A DNA stretch of 11,997 bases from an uncultured Ileibacterium sp. GTDB taxonomy: Bacteria > Bacillota > Clostridia > Peptostreptococcales > Anaerovoracaceae. Positions 1-6,421 of the stretch are shown piece by piece (position 1 is the stretch's first letter; each line of letters begins with the position of its first letter). The stretch is from NCBI GenBank assembly GCA_902488835.1, contig CABTXQ010000036.1, positions 1 through 11,997 on the forward strand. Reading direction: 5' to 3'. Both the position numbers and the translations under genes were made by a program. A model generated the notes under the pieces. The model searched no databases and had not been told where the DNA came from. It worked only from the letters and a program-made list of their open reading frames with translations.

Positions 1-224
1 CTAAGTTTTTTTGTCAAAATTCCGCCTATAAACCCGCCTATACAAAACATTATCATTGAAATTGTAAATGTTAGCGAAATCTGCGATACAGTCCAGTCTG
101 TATATATTTCGCTTAGTGGTACCTTGAAGATTGACCATGCGTAAATAAGCCCTAGGAACAATAGCATCACTGTTCCTATAGCAAGGTATAACCACCTTTT
201 TCCTCCATTAATTTTATTATCCAA
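1..224 (-). CDS. MFS transporter, OFA (oxalate/formate antiporter-like) family, N-terminal part
   Basis: Partial gene running off the left edge; the first 74 residues are visible. The frame starts at a TTG codon at 224-222, seven bases after a perfect AAGGAGG at 238-232, and reads LDNKINGGKRWLYLAIG at its N-terminus. Two membrane segments follow: about residues 11-33, ending in GLIYAWSIF, and about residues 45-68, containing CIGGFIGGIL. The G-(I/L)-IYAWS-(V/I)-F signature after a short basic N-terminus is typical of the OFA group of major facilitator permeases, which exchange small carboxylates; the substrate here cannot be told. No in-frame ATG lies upstream, and starting at the internal GTG-ATG would delete most of the first membrane helix, so TTG is the best start. 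The gene is 41 bp downstream of surE on the same strand with no visible terminator or promoter between, so co-transcription is likely. Family assignment is fairly sure, substrate unknown. Confidence 0.8.
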   Translation of the reverse strand, partial: MDNKINGGKRWLYLAIGTVMLLFLGLIYAWSIFKVPLSEIYTDWTVSQISLTFTISMIMFCIGGFIGGILTKKL

Positions 225-231
225 AACAAAA

Positions 232-238
232 CCTCCTT
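232..238 (-). promoter_or_regulatory. Ribosome binding site for the TTG-started MFS gene
   Basis: AAGGAGG on the minus strand, a full match to the anti-Shine-Dalgarno core, seven bases before TTG 224. It decides the start, since no ATG in this frame is near. Confidence 0.75.
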
Positions 239-265
239 AATAATATTTTTTTAAATTGTAATCAT

Positions 266-1759
266 TTATCCTTTGAACGAATCCGGTATTATCCTCTCGG
301 CAGGTTCCGGAATATACCCTTGACTGTCATTTATAGTCTCATTCTTCGTTTCAGTATAAACATCCTCATTATGAAAATTATCTATTTCTTTTTCAGTATT
401 ATTAACAACTTGAATTTCAGATTCATTACTCTGATTTATTATTGATCTAATTTTTTCAATACTCTCATGCTTCGATGTCCTAATAAGGCTGTAGATGAAT
501 GCCTCATAAGTTGTTATCATACACCCCTTTCTTGACAGATATTCCATCGCAGCTTCCATATCATCAGCATTTCTCGATGAGCAACAATCCCTTAATACCA
601 CTACAGAAAAACCTCTGTCAATAAAGCCCATAGCAGTTTGCATGACTGATGCATGTGCTTCAAGACCTGAAATAATTATCCTACTTCCTTTTTTATAAAG
701 AAAATCTTCTGAAAATCCCGGTATATCAAAGATGTCAAAACTTATTGTGTTTATCTGTTCCCCTTTGGAAAAAGAATTCATAAGTTCTTCCGGAATCTCT
801 CCAAGATCTCCTGCAAAATGCTTAGAATACATTATCTTAAGGCCTAGGACATCCGCACATTCTGCAAACCTCCTCGCTCTATCAACGACCCTATTGCCAT
901 TTTCTACTCTTTCAATTAATTTGTCCTGAAAGTTCATAAATAGACATATATTATTTTTTTGATTTAATTTGTTAAGCTTTATAAGAGATTCATAATCCGT
1001 CGCATCAACCTTTATCGGTGTAATAGTTGCATATCCACCTGCAATAGCTCCAAGATCTATGGATTCATCTGTTCCTTGGAAGTCCATAAGAGTTCCCTTG
1101 TACTTATATTCTGCTTTTCCTTCAGGATATATGATCTTTGCATCATCATTCTCATTAGGCTTTTCATCATCTTCGTTCACCACGATGAATCTGTCTAGGA
1201 AACTTCTCGGTCCTGACGGTGCAAGCTTAACTCCTTTTATCTTCCATTTCGGAAGATTCGGTGAATTTACATTAAGCACAGTGTTATTATCTAATTCTTT
1301 AGATATATCAAGCAGTTCAGGAATCATATCCAATATGAACTCGAACTCCGTCGCTTCATGGCTAAAAACAGAAAGAGCTATTGATTTTATGCCGCTCATG
1401 GCACCTTCCATAGCAGCTCCCATGGTTCCAGAATACCTTATATCTGTTCCGCCATTTGCACCATGATTAACTCCACTAAACACATAATTTATATCTATGC
1501 CATTATCTTTAGCCCACTGAATACCAAATTTTACACAATCTGCCGGTGTGCCGCTGCAAATAAAAGCTGCTTCTGTATTAGGTATGTCTATTGGTTCAAC
1601 AGTTATAGGTGTCCTCAAAGTCATAGACTGACTCATGCAACTCCTCTGACTTGAAGGTGCACAAACATAAACTTCTCCATGAAGAGACAATCTTTTTATA
1701 AGGGATTTTATTCCTTTGGCTTTTATACCGTCATCATTAGATACCAGAAATCTGTTCAT
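266..1759 (-). CDS. surE: SurE 5'/3'-nucleotidase fused to a degenerate isochorismatase-fold domain
   Basis: 497 residues, about twice a normal SurE. Residues 1-260 are SurE, a cytoplasmic divalent-metal phosphatase of nucleoside monophosphates. The metal ligands appear intact: D9 and D10 in SNDDG, S40 in the QRS loop, and N98 in SGVNHG; the domain ends at TPIKVDATD (247-255). Residues 271-425 align with the ISOC2-like isochorismatase/cysteine-hydrolase fold (LGEIPEEL, SGLEAHASVMQTA, DRGFSVVVLRDCCSSR), but the catalytic Asp, Lys and Cys positions are N276, N337 and S371. Thus the fused domain is probably a non-catalytic or ligand-binding pseudoenzyme. Residues about 443-497 form an acidic, Asn/Glu-rich tail without recognisable domain. 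The ATG is preceded by an AGGAGAGGAG stretch, with a rather long spacer of about 13 bases. The frame is uninterrupted across the junction, so this is a real fusion. The SurE part is confident; the role of the second domain is unknown. Confidence 0.88.
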   Translation of the reverse strand: MNRFLVSNDDGIKAKGIKSLIKRLSLHGEVYVCAPSSQRSCMSQSMTLRTPITVEPIDIPNTEAAFICSGTPADCVKFGIQWAKDNGIDINYVFSGVNHGANGGTDIRYSGTMGAAMEGAMSGIKSIALSVFSHEATEFEFILDMIPELLDISKELDNNTVLNVNSPNLPKWKIKGVKLAPSGPRSFLDRFIVVNEDDEKPNENDDAKIIYPEGKAEYKYKGTLMDFQGTDESIDLGAIAGGYATITPIKVDATDYESLIKLNKLNQKNNICLFMNFQDKLIERVENGNRVVDRARRFAECADVLGLKIMYSKHFAGDLGEIPEELMNSFSKGEQINTISFDIFDIPGFSEDFLYKKGSRIIISGLEAHASVMQTAMGFIDRGFSVVVLRDCCSSRNADDMEAAMEYLSRKGCMITTYEAFIYSLIRTSKHESIEKIRSIINQSNESEIQVVNNTEKEIDNFHNEDVYTETKNETINDSQGYIPEPAERIIPDSFKG

Positions 1760-1815
1760 AAGAAAAATTTTGCTCCTCTCCTATTAGGTTTCTTAACGTC
1801 CAGATGCAATACATT

Positions 1816-1845
1816 TTGTATTCTACCACATTCTTGGGTTATAAT
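1816..1845 (+). promoter_or_regulatory. Putative sigma-A promoter for birA
   Basis: TTGTAT (1816-1821), an 18-base spacer and a perfect TATAAT (1840-1845). The predicted start near 1852 leaves a leader of about 47 bases. The -35 overlaps the -10 of the divergent surE promoter. Confidence 0.5.
1820..1828 (-). promoter_or_regulatory. Putative extended -10 promoter for surE
   Basis: On the minus strand TGG-TAGAAT reads as an extended -10 element (TGn plus TAGAAT, 1825-1820). No good -35 hexamer lies 17 bases upstream, which is acceptable for extended -10 promoters. It would give a leader of roughly 50 bases before the surE ATG. Confidence 0.4.
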
Positions 1846-1898
1846 GATAGCATAATATATGATATGTTTTTATTAATAAACTTGGGGGTTAATTATAC

Positions 1899-2660
1899 AT
1901 GAACTACAAAAAATTTAATTATATTAAGGTGCCTTCCGTAGATTCTACAAATAATCACGCAAAATTCTTTATTGATCGAAATCTCTCTGTTGACAAGCCT
2001 CTCATTATTACGGCAAAACGACAGACTGCGGGAAGAGGCAGGTATGGAAAGAGTTTCTTCTCTCCTGAGGGCGGACTTTATATGTCATATATGTTTGAAC
2101 TTTCATCATTTGAAGAAATTGACCATCTGAATTATATAACTCCTATCACAGCATTACTTGTTAGGAATGTTATTAGCAAATTCATTTCTGATGATATTTC
2201 AATTAAGTGGGTAAATGATCTTTATTCAAATGGTCTAAAAGTTGGTGGCATATTGACGGAATTTGAACAGACAAATATAGGGACATCTTATGTGATAATT
2301 GGTATAGGCCTTAACTGTAAAATTTCTGATCGAGACCTTCCGCTTCCTGACGACATAAAAGATACAATTGGTTTTCTCGGCATAGACGACATCCCTTTAC
2401 TTGTTGATGAGATTTCTGAATCTCTATCATCCGTCTTTCCATTCAAGGATGACTTTGATCATTCAGTATACCTAGATGAGTATAGGAAAAGCTGTGACAC
2501 AATAGGTAGGAAAATAGCTGTTGAGTATAAAAGCGGTGCAAAGCAGCGCGGTATTGCAACAGGAATTGATGATGACTTCAGGCTTATGATAAAAGCTGAA
2601 GAAAGTGGCGAGCTTATCACTCTATCATCAGTTGAAAATGCAATAATAACATTAGATTAA
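1899..2660 (+). CDS. birA: Biotin--[acetyl-CoA-carboxylase] ligase, class I (no HTH domain)
   Basis: 253 residues. Activates biotin with ATP to biotinyl-AMP and transfers it to the lysine of biotin carboxyl carrier domains in the cytoplasm. Visible motifs in order: SVDSTNN (13-19), the biotinyl-AMP binding loop GRGRYGKSFFSPEGG (45-59), KWVNDLY (103-109, the usual KWPND), GGILTE (116-121) and GIGLN (135-139), followed by a small C-terminal beta domain from about 205. The protein begins directly at the catalytic domain; the N-terminal winged helix of E. coli-type BirA is absent, so it should act as an enzyme only and not repress biotin genes. The start ATG follows a weak GGGGG at 1884-1888, ten bases away, hinting at modest translation. 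It is a single gene between a divergent surE and a convergent small gene; its stop overlaps that of the neighbour. Identification is very secure. Confidence 0.95.
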   Translation: MNYKKFNYIKVPSVDSTNNHAKFFIDRNLSVDKPLIITAKRQTAGRGRYGKSFFSPEGGLYMSYMFELSSFEEIDHLNYITPITALLVRNVISKFISDDISIKWVNDLYSNGLKVGGILTEFEQTNIGTSYVIIGIGLNCKISDRDLPLPDDIKDTIGFLGIDDIPLLVDEISESLSSVFPFKDDFDHSVYLDEYRKSCDTIGRKIAVEYKSGAKQRGIATGIDDDFRLMIKAEESGELITLSSVENAIITLD

Positions 2661-3088
2661 TATTCTTTTGATGCAACAACTTCTCCTGCGTGAAGATACA
2701 CCATTTTTATGTGTATCCCCTTAATTCCAGTCTTTTCTTCAATATTTGAAATTTGCAGCCTGCAATTTTTCTCAACCTCTTTATCTTCGAGAGATTCCTG
2801 CAGGCTGTTTTTTATATAATCATCGATCTTTTTATCTTTAAGGATATCTTCGGTATCGTATTGATATATTATCGTGTTCTTTTCCACCTTCATAACGAAC
2901 TTCCCCTTATTAAGGGAATCAAGTTCTTTCTGTATAGACGGATGGTCTTTTATATATTTTTCAAGTGATTTCGGCTTTTGGTAAAAAGAGATAATCACCA
3001 CCATCGTCAATATTACAATTATTGCCAATAGAATATATAAAATTCTCTGATACTTGTCAGCTTTTTTTATTTTAGCATTTATGTGCAT
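2657..3088 (-). CDS. Small membrane-anchored protein of unknown function (DUF4854-like)
   Basis: 143 residues. Residues 1-14 are basic and cytoplasmic; residues 16-36 form one hydrophobic helix (about LYILLAIIVILTMVVIISFY), without a signal-peptidase site or lipobox, so a single-pass anchor with the remainder outside is likely. The outer part carries LEKYIKDHPSIQKELDSLN (42-60) followed by a short strand pair around NTIIYQYD, a pattern that resembles the small DUF4854-type extracytoplasmic proteins of Clostridia; this resemblance is from memory and not certain. The start has AGGGGGG five bases upstream. It lies 29 bp after thrS on the same strand and is probably the last gene of the mocR-thrS operon. 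Its TAA stop overlaps the birA TAA on the other strand in a shared TTAA, leaving no space for a terminator between the genes. No function is proposed. Confidence 0.75.
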   Translation of the reverse strand: MHINAKIKKADKYQRILYILLAIIVILTMVVIISFYQKPKSLEKYIKDHPSIQKELDSLNKGKFVMKVEKNTIIYQYDTEDILKDKKIDDYIKNSLQESLEDKEVEKNCRLQISNIEEKTGIKGIHIKMVYLHAGEVVASKEY

Positions 3089-3117
3089 ACTAACCCCCCT
3101 TATTTATCGGAGTAATA

Positions 3118-4938
3118 TCATGCCTCATCTATTAGTTCAAGTGAATGCTCCTTATTCATCTTGCGGCACATGTCAATGAATTTCTCAATAGGAACGTTCT
3201 GGATCTGCTTGTTTCCACCTCTCATATTAAGAGATACCGTTTCCCCTTTAGCCTCATTATCTCCAAGAACTGCCACATAAGGCACCATAGAATGCTTAAA
3301 GTGTTTGATTTTATCCCTCATGTTGTTTTCACTATAGTCGGTTTCTACTCTAATGCCCTCTTCCATAAGGATATCATGAATTTTTTTTGCATAATCATTA
3401 TGCGCTTCTCTTATAGGAACAATACCCACCTGTATAGGTGCCATCCAGAATGGAAATGCCCCCTTGAAATTCTCAGTCAAAATTCCAATGAACCTTTCAA
3501 AAGATCCAAATATGGCTCTATGAATCATTACAGGTTCCTTATGTTTCCCGTCGGAATCTGTGTATTTGCAATTAAAGCTATGTGGAAGCAAGAAGTCAAG
3601 CTGGATTGTACCCATCTGCCACTCTCTTCCGATAGCATCCTTCATCTGAAGATCTATCTTAGGACCATAGAATGCACCGTCTCCTTCATTTATCTCATAA
3701 TTGCCTTCTCCATAGGTTGAATCAAGTATTGCCTTAAGATCTCTCTCTGCTTTTTCCCATGTTTCTATATCTCCCATGTGATCATCAGGCATCGTGGAAA
3801 GTTCAACCCTATATGTAAGGCCGAATGTGCTATAAAGCTCATCACATATTGACATGATGTCTGCAATCTCTTCTGCAATCTTATCCTCAGTCGTAAGAAT
3901 GTGTGCATCGTCCTGTCTGAACTGCTGAACTCTGAACAGACCGTTTAGCTCACCGCTCTTTTCTCTTCTGTGGATAACGTCTGTCTGATTTATCTTAATA
4001 GGAAGGTCTTTGTAACTTCTGAGTTCGCGATTATATACATTTATTGCATTCGGACAGTTCATTGGCTTCATAGCATAGAGCTTGCTGTGGTCATCTTCTT
4101 CAAAATGCACTGCATCAGGATTTGATTCATCTTCTCTTGCAGAAGGGACAAGGAACATATTTTCCTTATAGTGGCCCCAGTGTCCTGATGTCTCCCATAA
4201 TACTTTATTGCTAAGAACCGGACCCGAAATCTCTTGGTACCCATGTCTGTCATGCACATTTCTCCAATATCCAAGGAGTGCATTGAAAACTTTCCAACCG
4301 TTAGGTAGCCAATAAGGCATGCCTGGAGCTGAAGGATGGAACATGAATAAGTCTAGCTTAGGACCGATTTTTTTATGATCTCTTTCCTTTGCTTCTTTAA
4401 CCAGGTTCAGGTGTTCTTTTAATAATTTCTTGTCAGGGAAGCAATATACATATACTCGTTGAAGCTGTTCCCTTTTCTCGTCTCCTCTCCAATATGCTCC
4501 TGATACAGATTTTATCTTATATGCAACGCCAAGAAGTTCTGTAGAATTATTAATGTGCGGTCCAGAACAAAGATCAATAAAGTCGTCACCCGTCTTGTAA
4601 ACTGAAATAATCTCGTCATCCGGCAGGTCATTGATAAGCTCAATCTTGAACTTCTGATCTTTGAACATATTGAGTGCCTCTTCCTTAGTTACGACAAGAC
4701 GTGTCCAGTCTTCTTTTCTAAGCATTATCTCTTTCATCTTGTCTTCTATCATCTTGAAGTCATCCTCTGTCAATGCCCTTGGAAGTTCAAAGTCGTAATA
4801 GAAGCCATCAGAAATCTTAGGTCCTATTGCAATTTGCACCTTGTCTTTTCCGAAAATTTCCATTACAGCCTTTGCTAGAATATGAGCTGTGGAATGTCTA
4901 TATACCTCCAAGAATTCTTCTCTATTTAATTTGTCCAT
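3118..4938 (-). CDS. thrS: Threonyl-tRNA synthetase lacking the TGS domain
   Basis: 606 residues. Charges tRNA-Thr with threonine and should edit mischarged Ser-tRNA-Thr. Order of domains: editing domain from residue 1 with its H-x3-H motif (H15, H19) and the FIDLCSGPH motif (C124, H128); class II catalytic core with zinc ligands C295 (MKPMNCPN), H346 (QDDAH) and H473 (MIHRAIFGS), motif-2 arginines R324 and R336, and motif-3 GSFERFIGIL; then the anticodon-binding domain from about 500 (PIQVGIVPI). The usual N-terminal TGS domain of about 60 residues is missing. The start is supported by GGGGAG six bases upstream, and the bases before it code for the C-terminus of the upstream regulator, overlapping by 17 bp, so a hidden TGS exon-like extension is excluded in this frame. 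WQMGT (440-444) replaces the more common WQCGT. No T-box leader is present; transcription presumably comes from the regulator's promoter. Function is secure. Confidence 0.96.
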   Translation of the reverse strand: MDKLNREEFLEVYRHSTAHILAKAVMEIFGKDKVQIAIGPKISDGFYYDFELPRALTEDDFKMIEDKMKEIMLRKEDWTRLVVTKEEALNMFKDQKFKIELINDLPDDEIISVYKTGDDFIDLCSGPHINNSTELLGVAYKIKSVSGAYWRGDEKREQLQRVYVYCFPDKKLLKEHLNLVKEAKERDHKKIGPKLDLFMFHPSAPGMPYWLPNGWKVFNALLGYWRNVHDRHGYQEISGPVLSNKVLWETSGHWGHYKENMFLVPSAREDESNPDAVHFEEDDHSKLYAMKPMNCPNAINVYNRELRSYKDLPIKINQTDVIHRREKSGELNGLFRVQQFRQDDAHILTTEDKIAEEIADIMSICDELYSTFGLTYRVELSTMPDDHMGDIETWEKAERDLKAILDSTYGEGNYEINEGDGAFYGPKIDLQMKDAIGREWQMGTIQLDFLLPHSFNCKYTDSDGKHKEPVMIHRAIFGSFERFIGILTENFKGAFPFWMAPIQVGIVPIREAHNDYAKKIHDILMEEGIRVETDYSENNMRDKIKHFKHSMVPYVAVLGDNEAKGETVSLNMRGGNKQIQNVPIEKFIDMCRKMNKEHSLELIDEA

Positions 4939-6331
4939 CTGCTGCTCCCCTTTCCATAATTCTTTTTATTGTATGTATATACTGCTTTATCAATATTTTT
5001 AGCATTGTCTCAGAGACTCTGTAAAAGTAAAAGCAGATTACTTTTGAATCCTCTGTACAAAGCTCCTCTACCGGCTCCATTAACATACCGGATCTTTTCG
5101 CTGCTAATGCAAGTTCTTCAGCTGGAATTGAAGTTTTAACTCTTAGCGTAAGAGCCATACCTGACATGGAATTTACCGGAGTAAATATTTCATTACCATT
5201 TTCCTTAAATACTTTTATCGTTGTCTTCAATTTTGCCGAATATATCTTCCTACATTTTTTTATTGTTTTTTCATAAGATCCGTCACGCATATATAAGGCG
5301 AGACAAAGCTGTTCGGTTTTTGAACATGTCTGTACGTACGCATCCTTGCTCTTCTTCCATTCAAGCATCAATTTATCAGGTAAAACCATGTAGCTTATGT
5401 TGATTCCGGCAAAAAGTGTTGCTGAAAAGGAACCGTAGTATATGACTCTCTCTCCGTCGCCAATCATCTTCATCGGAGGAACCGGTTTACCGAAATACCT
5501 AAGTTCACTATCATAGTCGTCCTCTATTATATAACTGTCCGTTTCATCTGCCCACTTAATTAGTTCAATTCTTTTAGAAACCGGCATTACATCTCCACTA
5601 GGATATCTGTTTGAAGGATTGATATAAACAATTTGTCTTTCACTTCCCATTTCAGATATTTCTATATCACCCGATATTCCAACCTTATTAAGCTCAATAT
5701 CTGCACATCCAAAAACTCGATTGATCTTATCATAACCAGGAAACTCCGTTGATGCTTTTCTGATACCCATTTTCTTAAAAATTCTAATAAGTGAATTTGT
5801 CAAATGCATCGATCCGGCAGCTATAACAATATTGTCAGGTGTTGAGTTAAGTCCTCTGCTATTTCTTAGATACGACGCTATTTCCTCCCTTAGCATCTGT
5901 TCTCCTTCAGGGCTTGCGTCTGACCTCAAAAGTCTTGAGTACTTGTTAAAAACCTTGTTCATCGATCTCTTCCATTTGTAAAAATCAAAACTCTCCTCGT
6001 CAAAAAGGAGCATATCATCCTTTGGGAGCTCATTTGAATCAAAATTTATTTCATCTCTTAGTTCAATATTTTCTATCGGTGAAATATCTGAATTGACGTA
6101 GTATCCAGACTTTGGTCTGCTCTCTATATATCCTTCCAAAAGCAGCTGGTTATATGCCGACTCAACCGTAGTTATACTTATATCATTAACCTTTGCAAGT
6201 TTTCTCAATGATGGCATCTTTGAACCGGCTTCTATTTTCCCTGATTCAATATCATTCTTAAATCTCTCATAGACTTGCTCATAAAGTTTTATTTTTGATT
6301 CCTTATCAAATTTAATTATAAATTCTTCCAT
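4922..6331 (-). CDS. MocR/GabR-type GntR regulator with a degenerate PLP site
   Basis: 469 residues, normal for the family. Residues 1-80 are a GntR winged helix (LYEQVYERFKNDIESG, GSKMPSLRKLA, SITTVESAYNQL, SGYYV); residues about 110-455 are a fold-type I aminotransferase-like domain, which in GabR/PdxR-type proteins binds pyridoxal phosphate as an effector. Fold landmarks are present: NPSNRYPSG (238-246), EDDYDSE (270-276), GSFSATLFAG (300-309). The lysine that forms the internal aldimine in GSFSKTL is Ala304, and the arginine normally seven residues later (GLRLGY) is Asn311, while D271 and Y273 of EDDYD remain. The spacing from Y273 to A304 (31 residues) matches that from Tyr281 to Lys312 in GabR, so the alignment is firm. 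It therefore should not hold PLP as a Schiff base. First gene of the thrS operon, overlapping it by 17 bp; it may regulate itself and thrS. The ligand is unknown. Confidence 0.9.
   Translation of the reverse strand: MEEFIIKFDKESKIKLYEQVYERFKNDIESGKIEAGSKMPSLRKLAKVNDISITTVESAYNQLLLEGYIESRPKSGYYVNSDISPIENIELRDEINFDSNELPKDDMLLFDEESFDFYKWKRSMNKVFNKYSRLLRSDASPEGEQMLREEIASYLRNSRGLNSTPDNIVIAAGSMHLTNSLIRIFKKMGIRKASTEFPGYDKINRVFGCADIELNKVGISGDIEISEMGSERQIVYINPSNRYPSGDVMPVSKRIELIKWADETDSYIIEDDYDSELRYFGKPVPPMKMIGDGERVIYYGSFSATLFAGINISYMVLPDKLMLEWKKSKDAYVQTCSKTEQLCLALYMRDGSYEKTIKKCRKIYSAKLKTTIKVFKENGNEIFTPVNSMSGMALTLRVKTSIPAEELALAAKRSGMLMEPVEELCTEDSKVICFYFYRVSETMLKILIKQYIHTIKRIMERGAADGQIK
4945..4950 (-). 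promoter_or_regulatory. Ribosome binding site fixing the thrS start
   Basis: GGGGAG (within AAAGGGGAG) six bases before ATG 4938, inside the last codons of the upstream regulator. It supports the short, TGS-less ThrRS as the real protein. Confidence 0.7.
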
Positions 6332-6364
6332 CTGTTACCTTTAATATAATATAATTTTGCAATT

Positions 6365-6405
6365 ACAAGATGTACAATGTGTTATGATTATATATGTTAT
6401 CTTGT
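6365..6405. promoter_or_regulatory. Spaced inverted repeat around the mocR promoter (possible operator)
   Basis: ACAAGAT at 6365-6371 and its exact complement ATCTTGT at 6399-6405 flank the -10 and predicted start site, 34 bp from repeat start to repeat start, about three helical turns. MocR-type proteins usually bind two spaced half-sites in their own control region, commonly as direct repeats, so this is a candidate autoregulatory operator. A seven-base match in AT-rich DNA could arise by chance. Confidence 0.35.
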
Positions 6406-6415
6406 TTATTGACAA
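6387..6415 (-). promoter_or_regulatory. Strong sigma-A promoter for the mocR-thrS operon
   Basis: TTGTCA (6415-6410), a 17-base spacer and a perfect TATAAT (6392-6387) on the minus strand. Predicted start near 6380, with a leader of about 49 bases to the ATG at 6331. It begins only a few bases after the apbE stop codon, so the operon has its own promoter. Confidence 0.75.
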
Positions 6416-6421
6416 GTATTT

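Noticed and set aside
1..195. Minus-strand reading frame of 64 codons starting at GTG 195
   Set aside because: It is out of frame with the transporter read from TTG 224, which has the ribosome binding site, two membrane helices and the OFA signature; the 64-residue product is a shadow.
266..950. The isochorismatase-like part of the SurE protein as a separate gene or a frameshift artefact
   Set aside because: The frame is continuous from the SurE ATG, and no ribosome binding site with a start codon is seen at the domain junction.
1059..1466. Plus-strand open frame of 135 codons
   Set aside because: Antisense to the SurE domain; Ser/Leu-rich composition is the usual product of reading the opposite strand.
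3145..3720. Plus-strand open frame of 191 codons
   Set aside because: Lies wholly antisense to conserved thrS coding sequence, lacks a ribosome binding site and has no protein-like features.
4939..5300. Possible T-box riboswitch or hidden TGS domain upstream of thrS
   Set aside because: The region codes for the conserved C-terminal part of the MocR-like regulator, and thrS has its own ribosome binding site at 4950-4945, so neither a leader nor an N-terminal extension fits.
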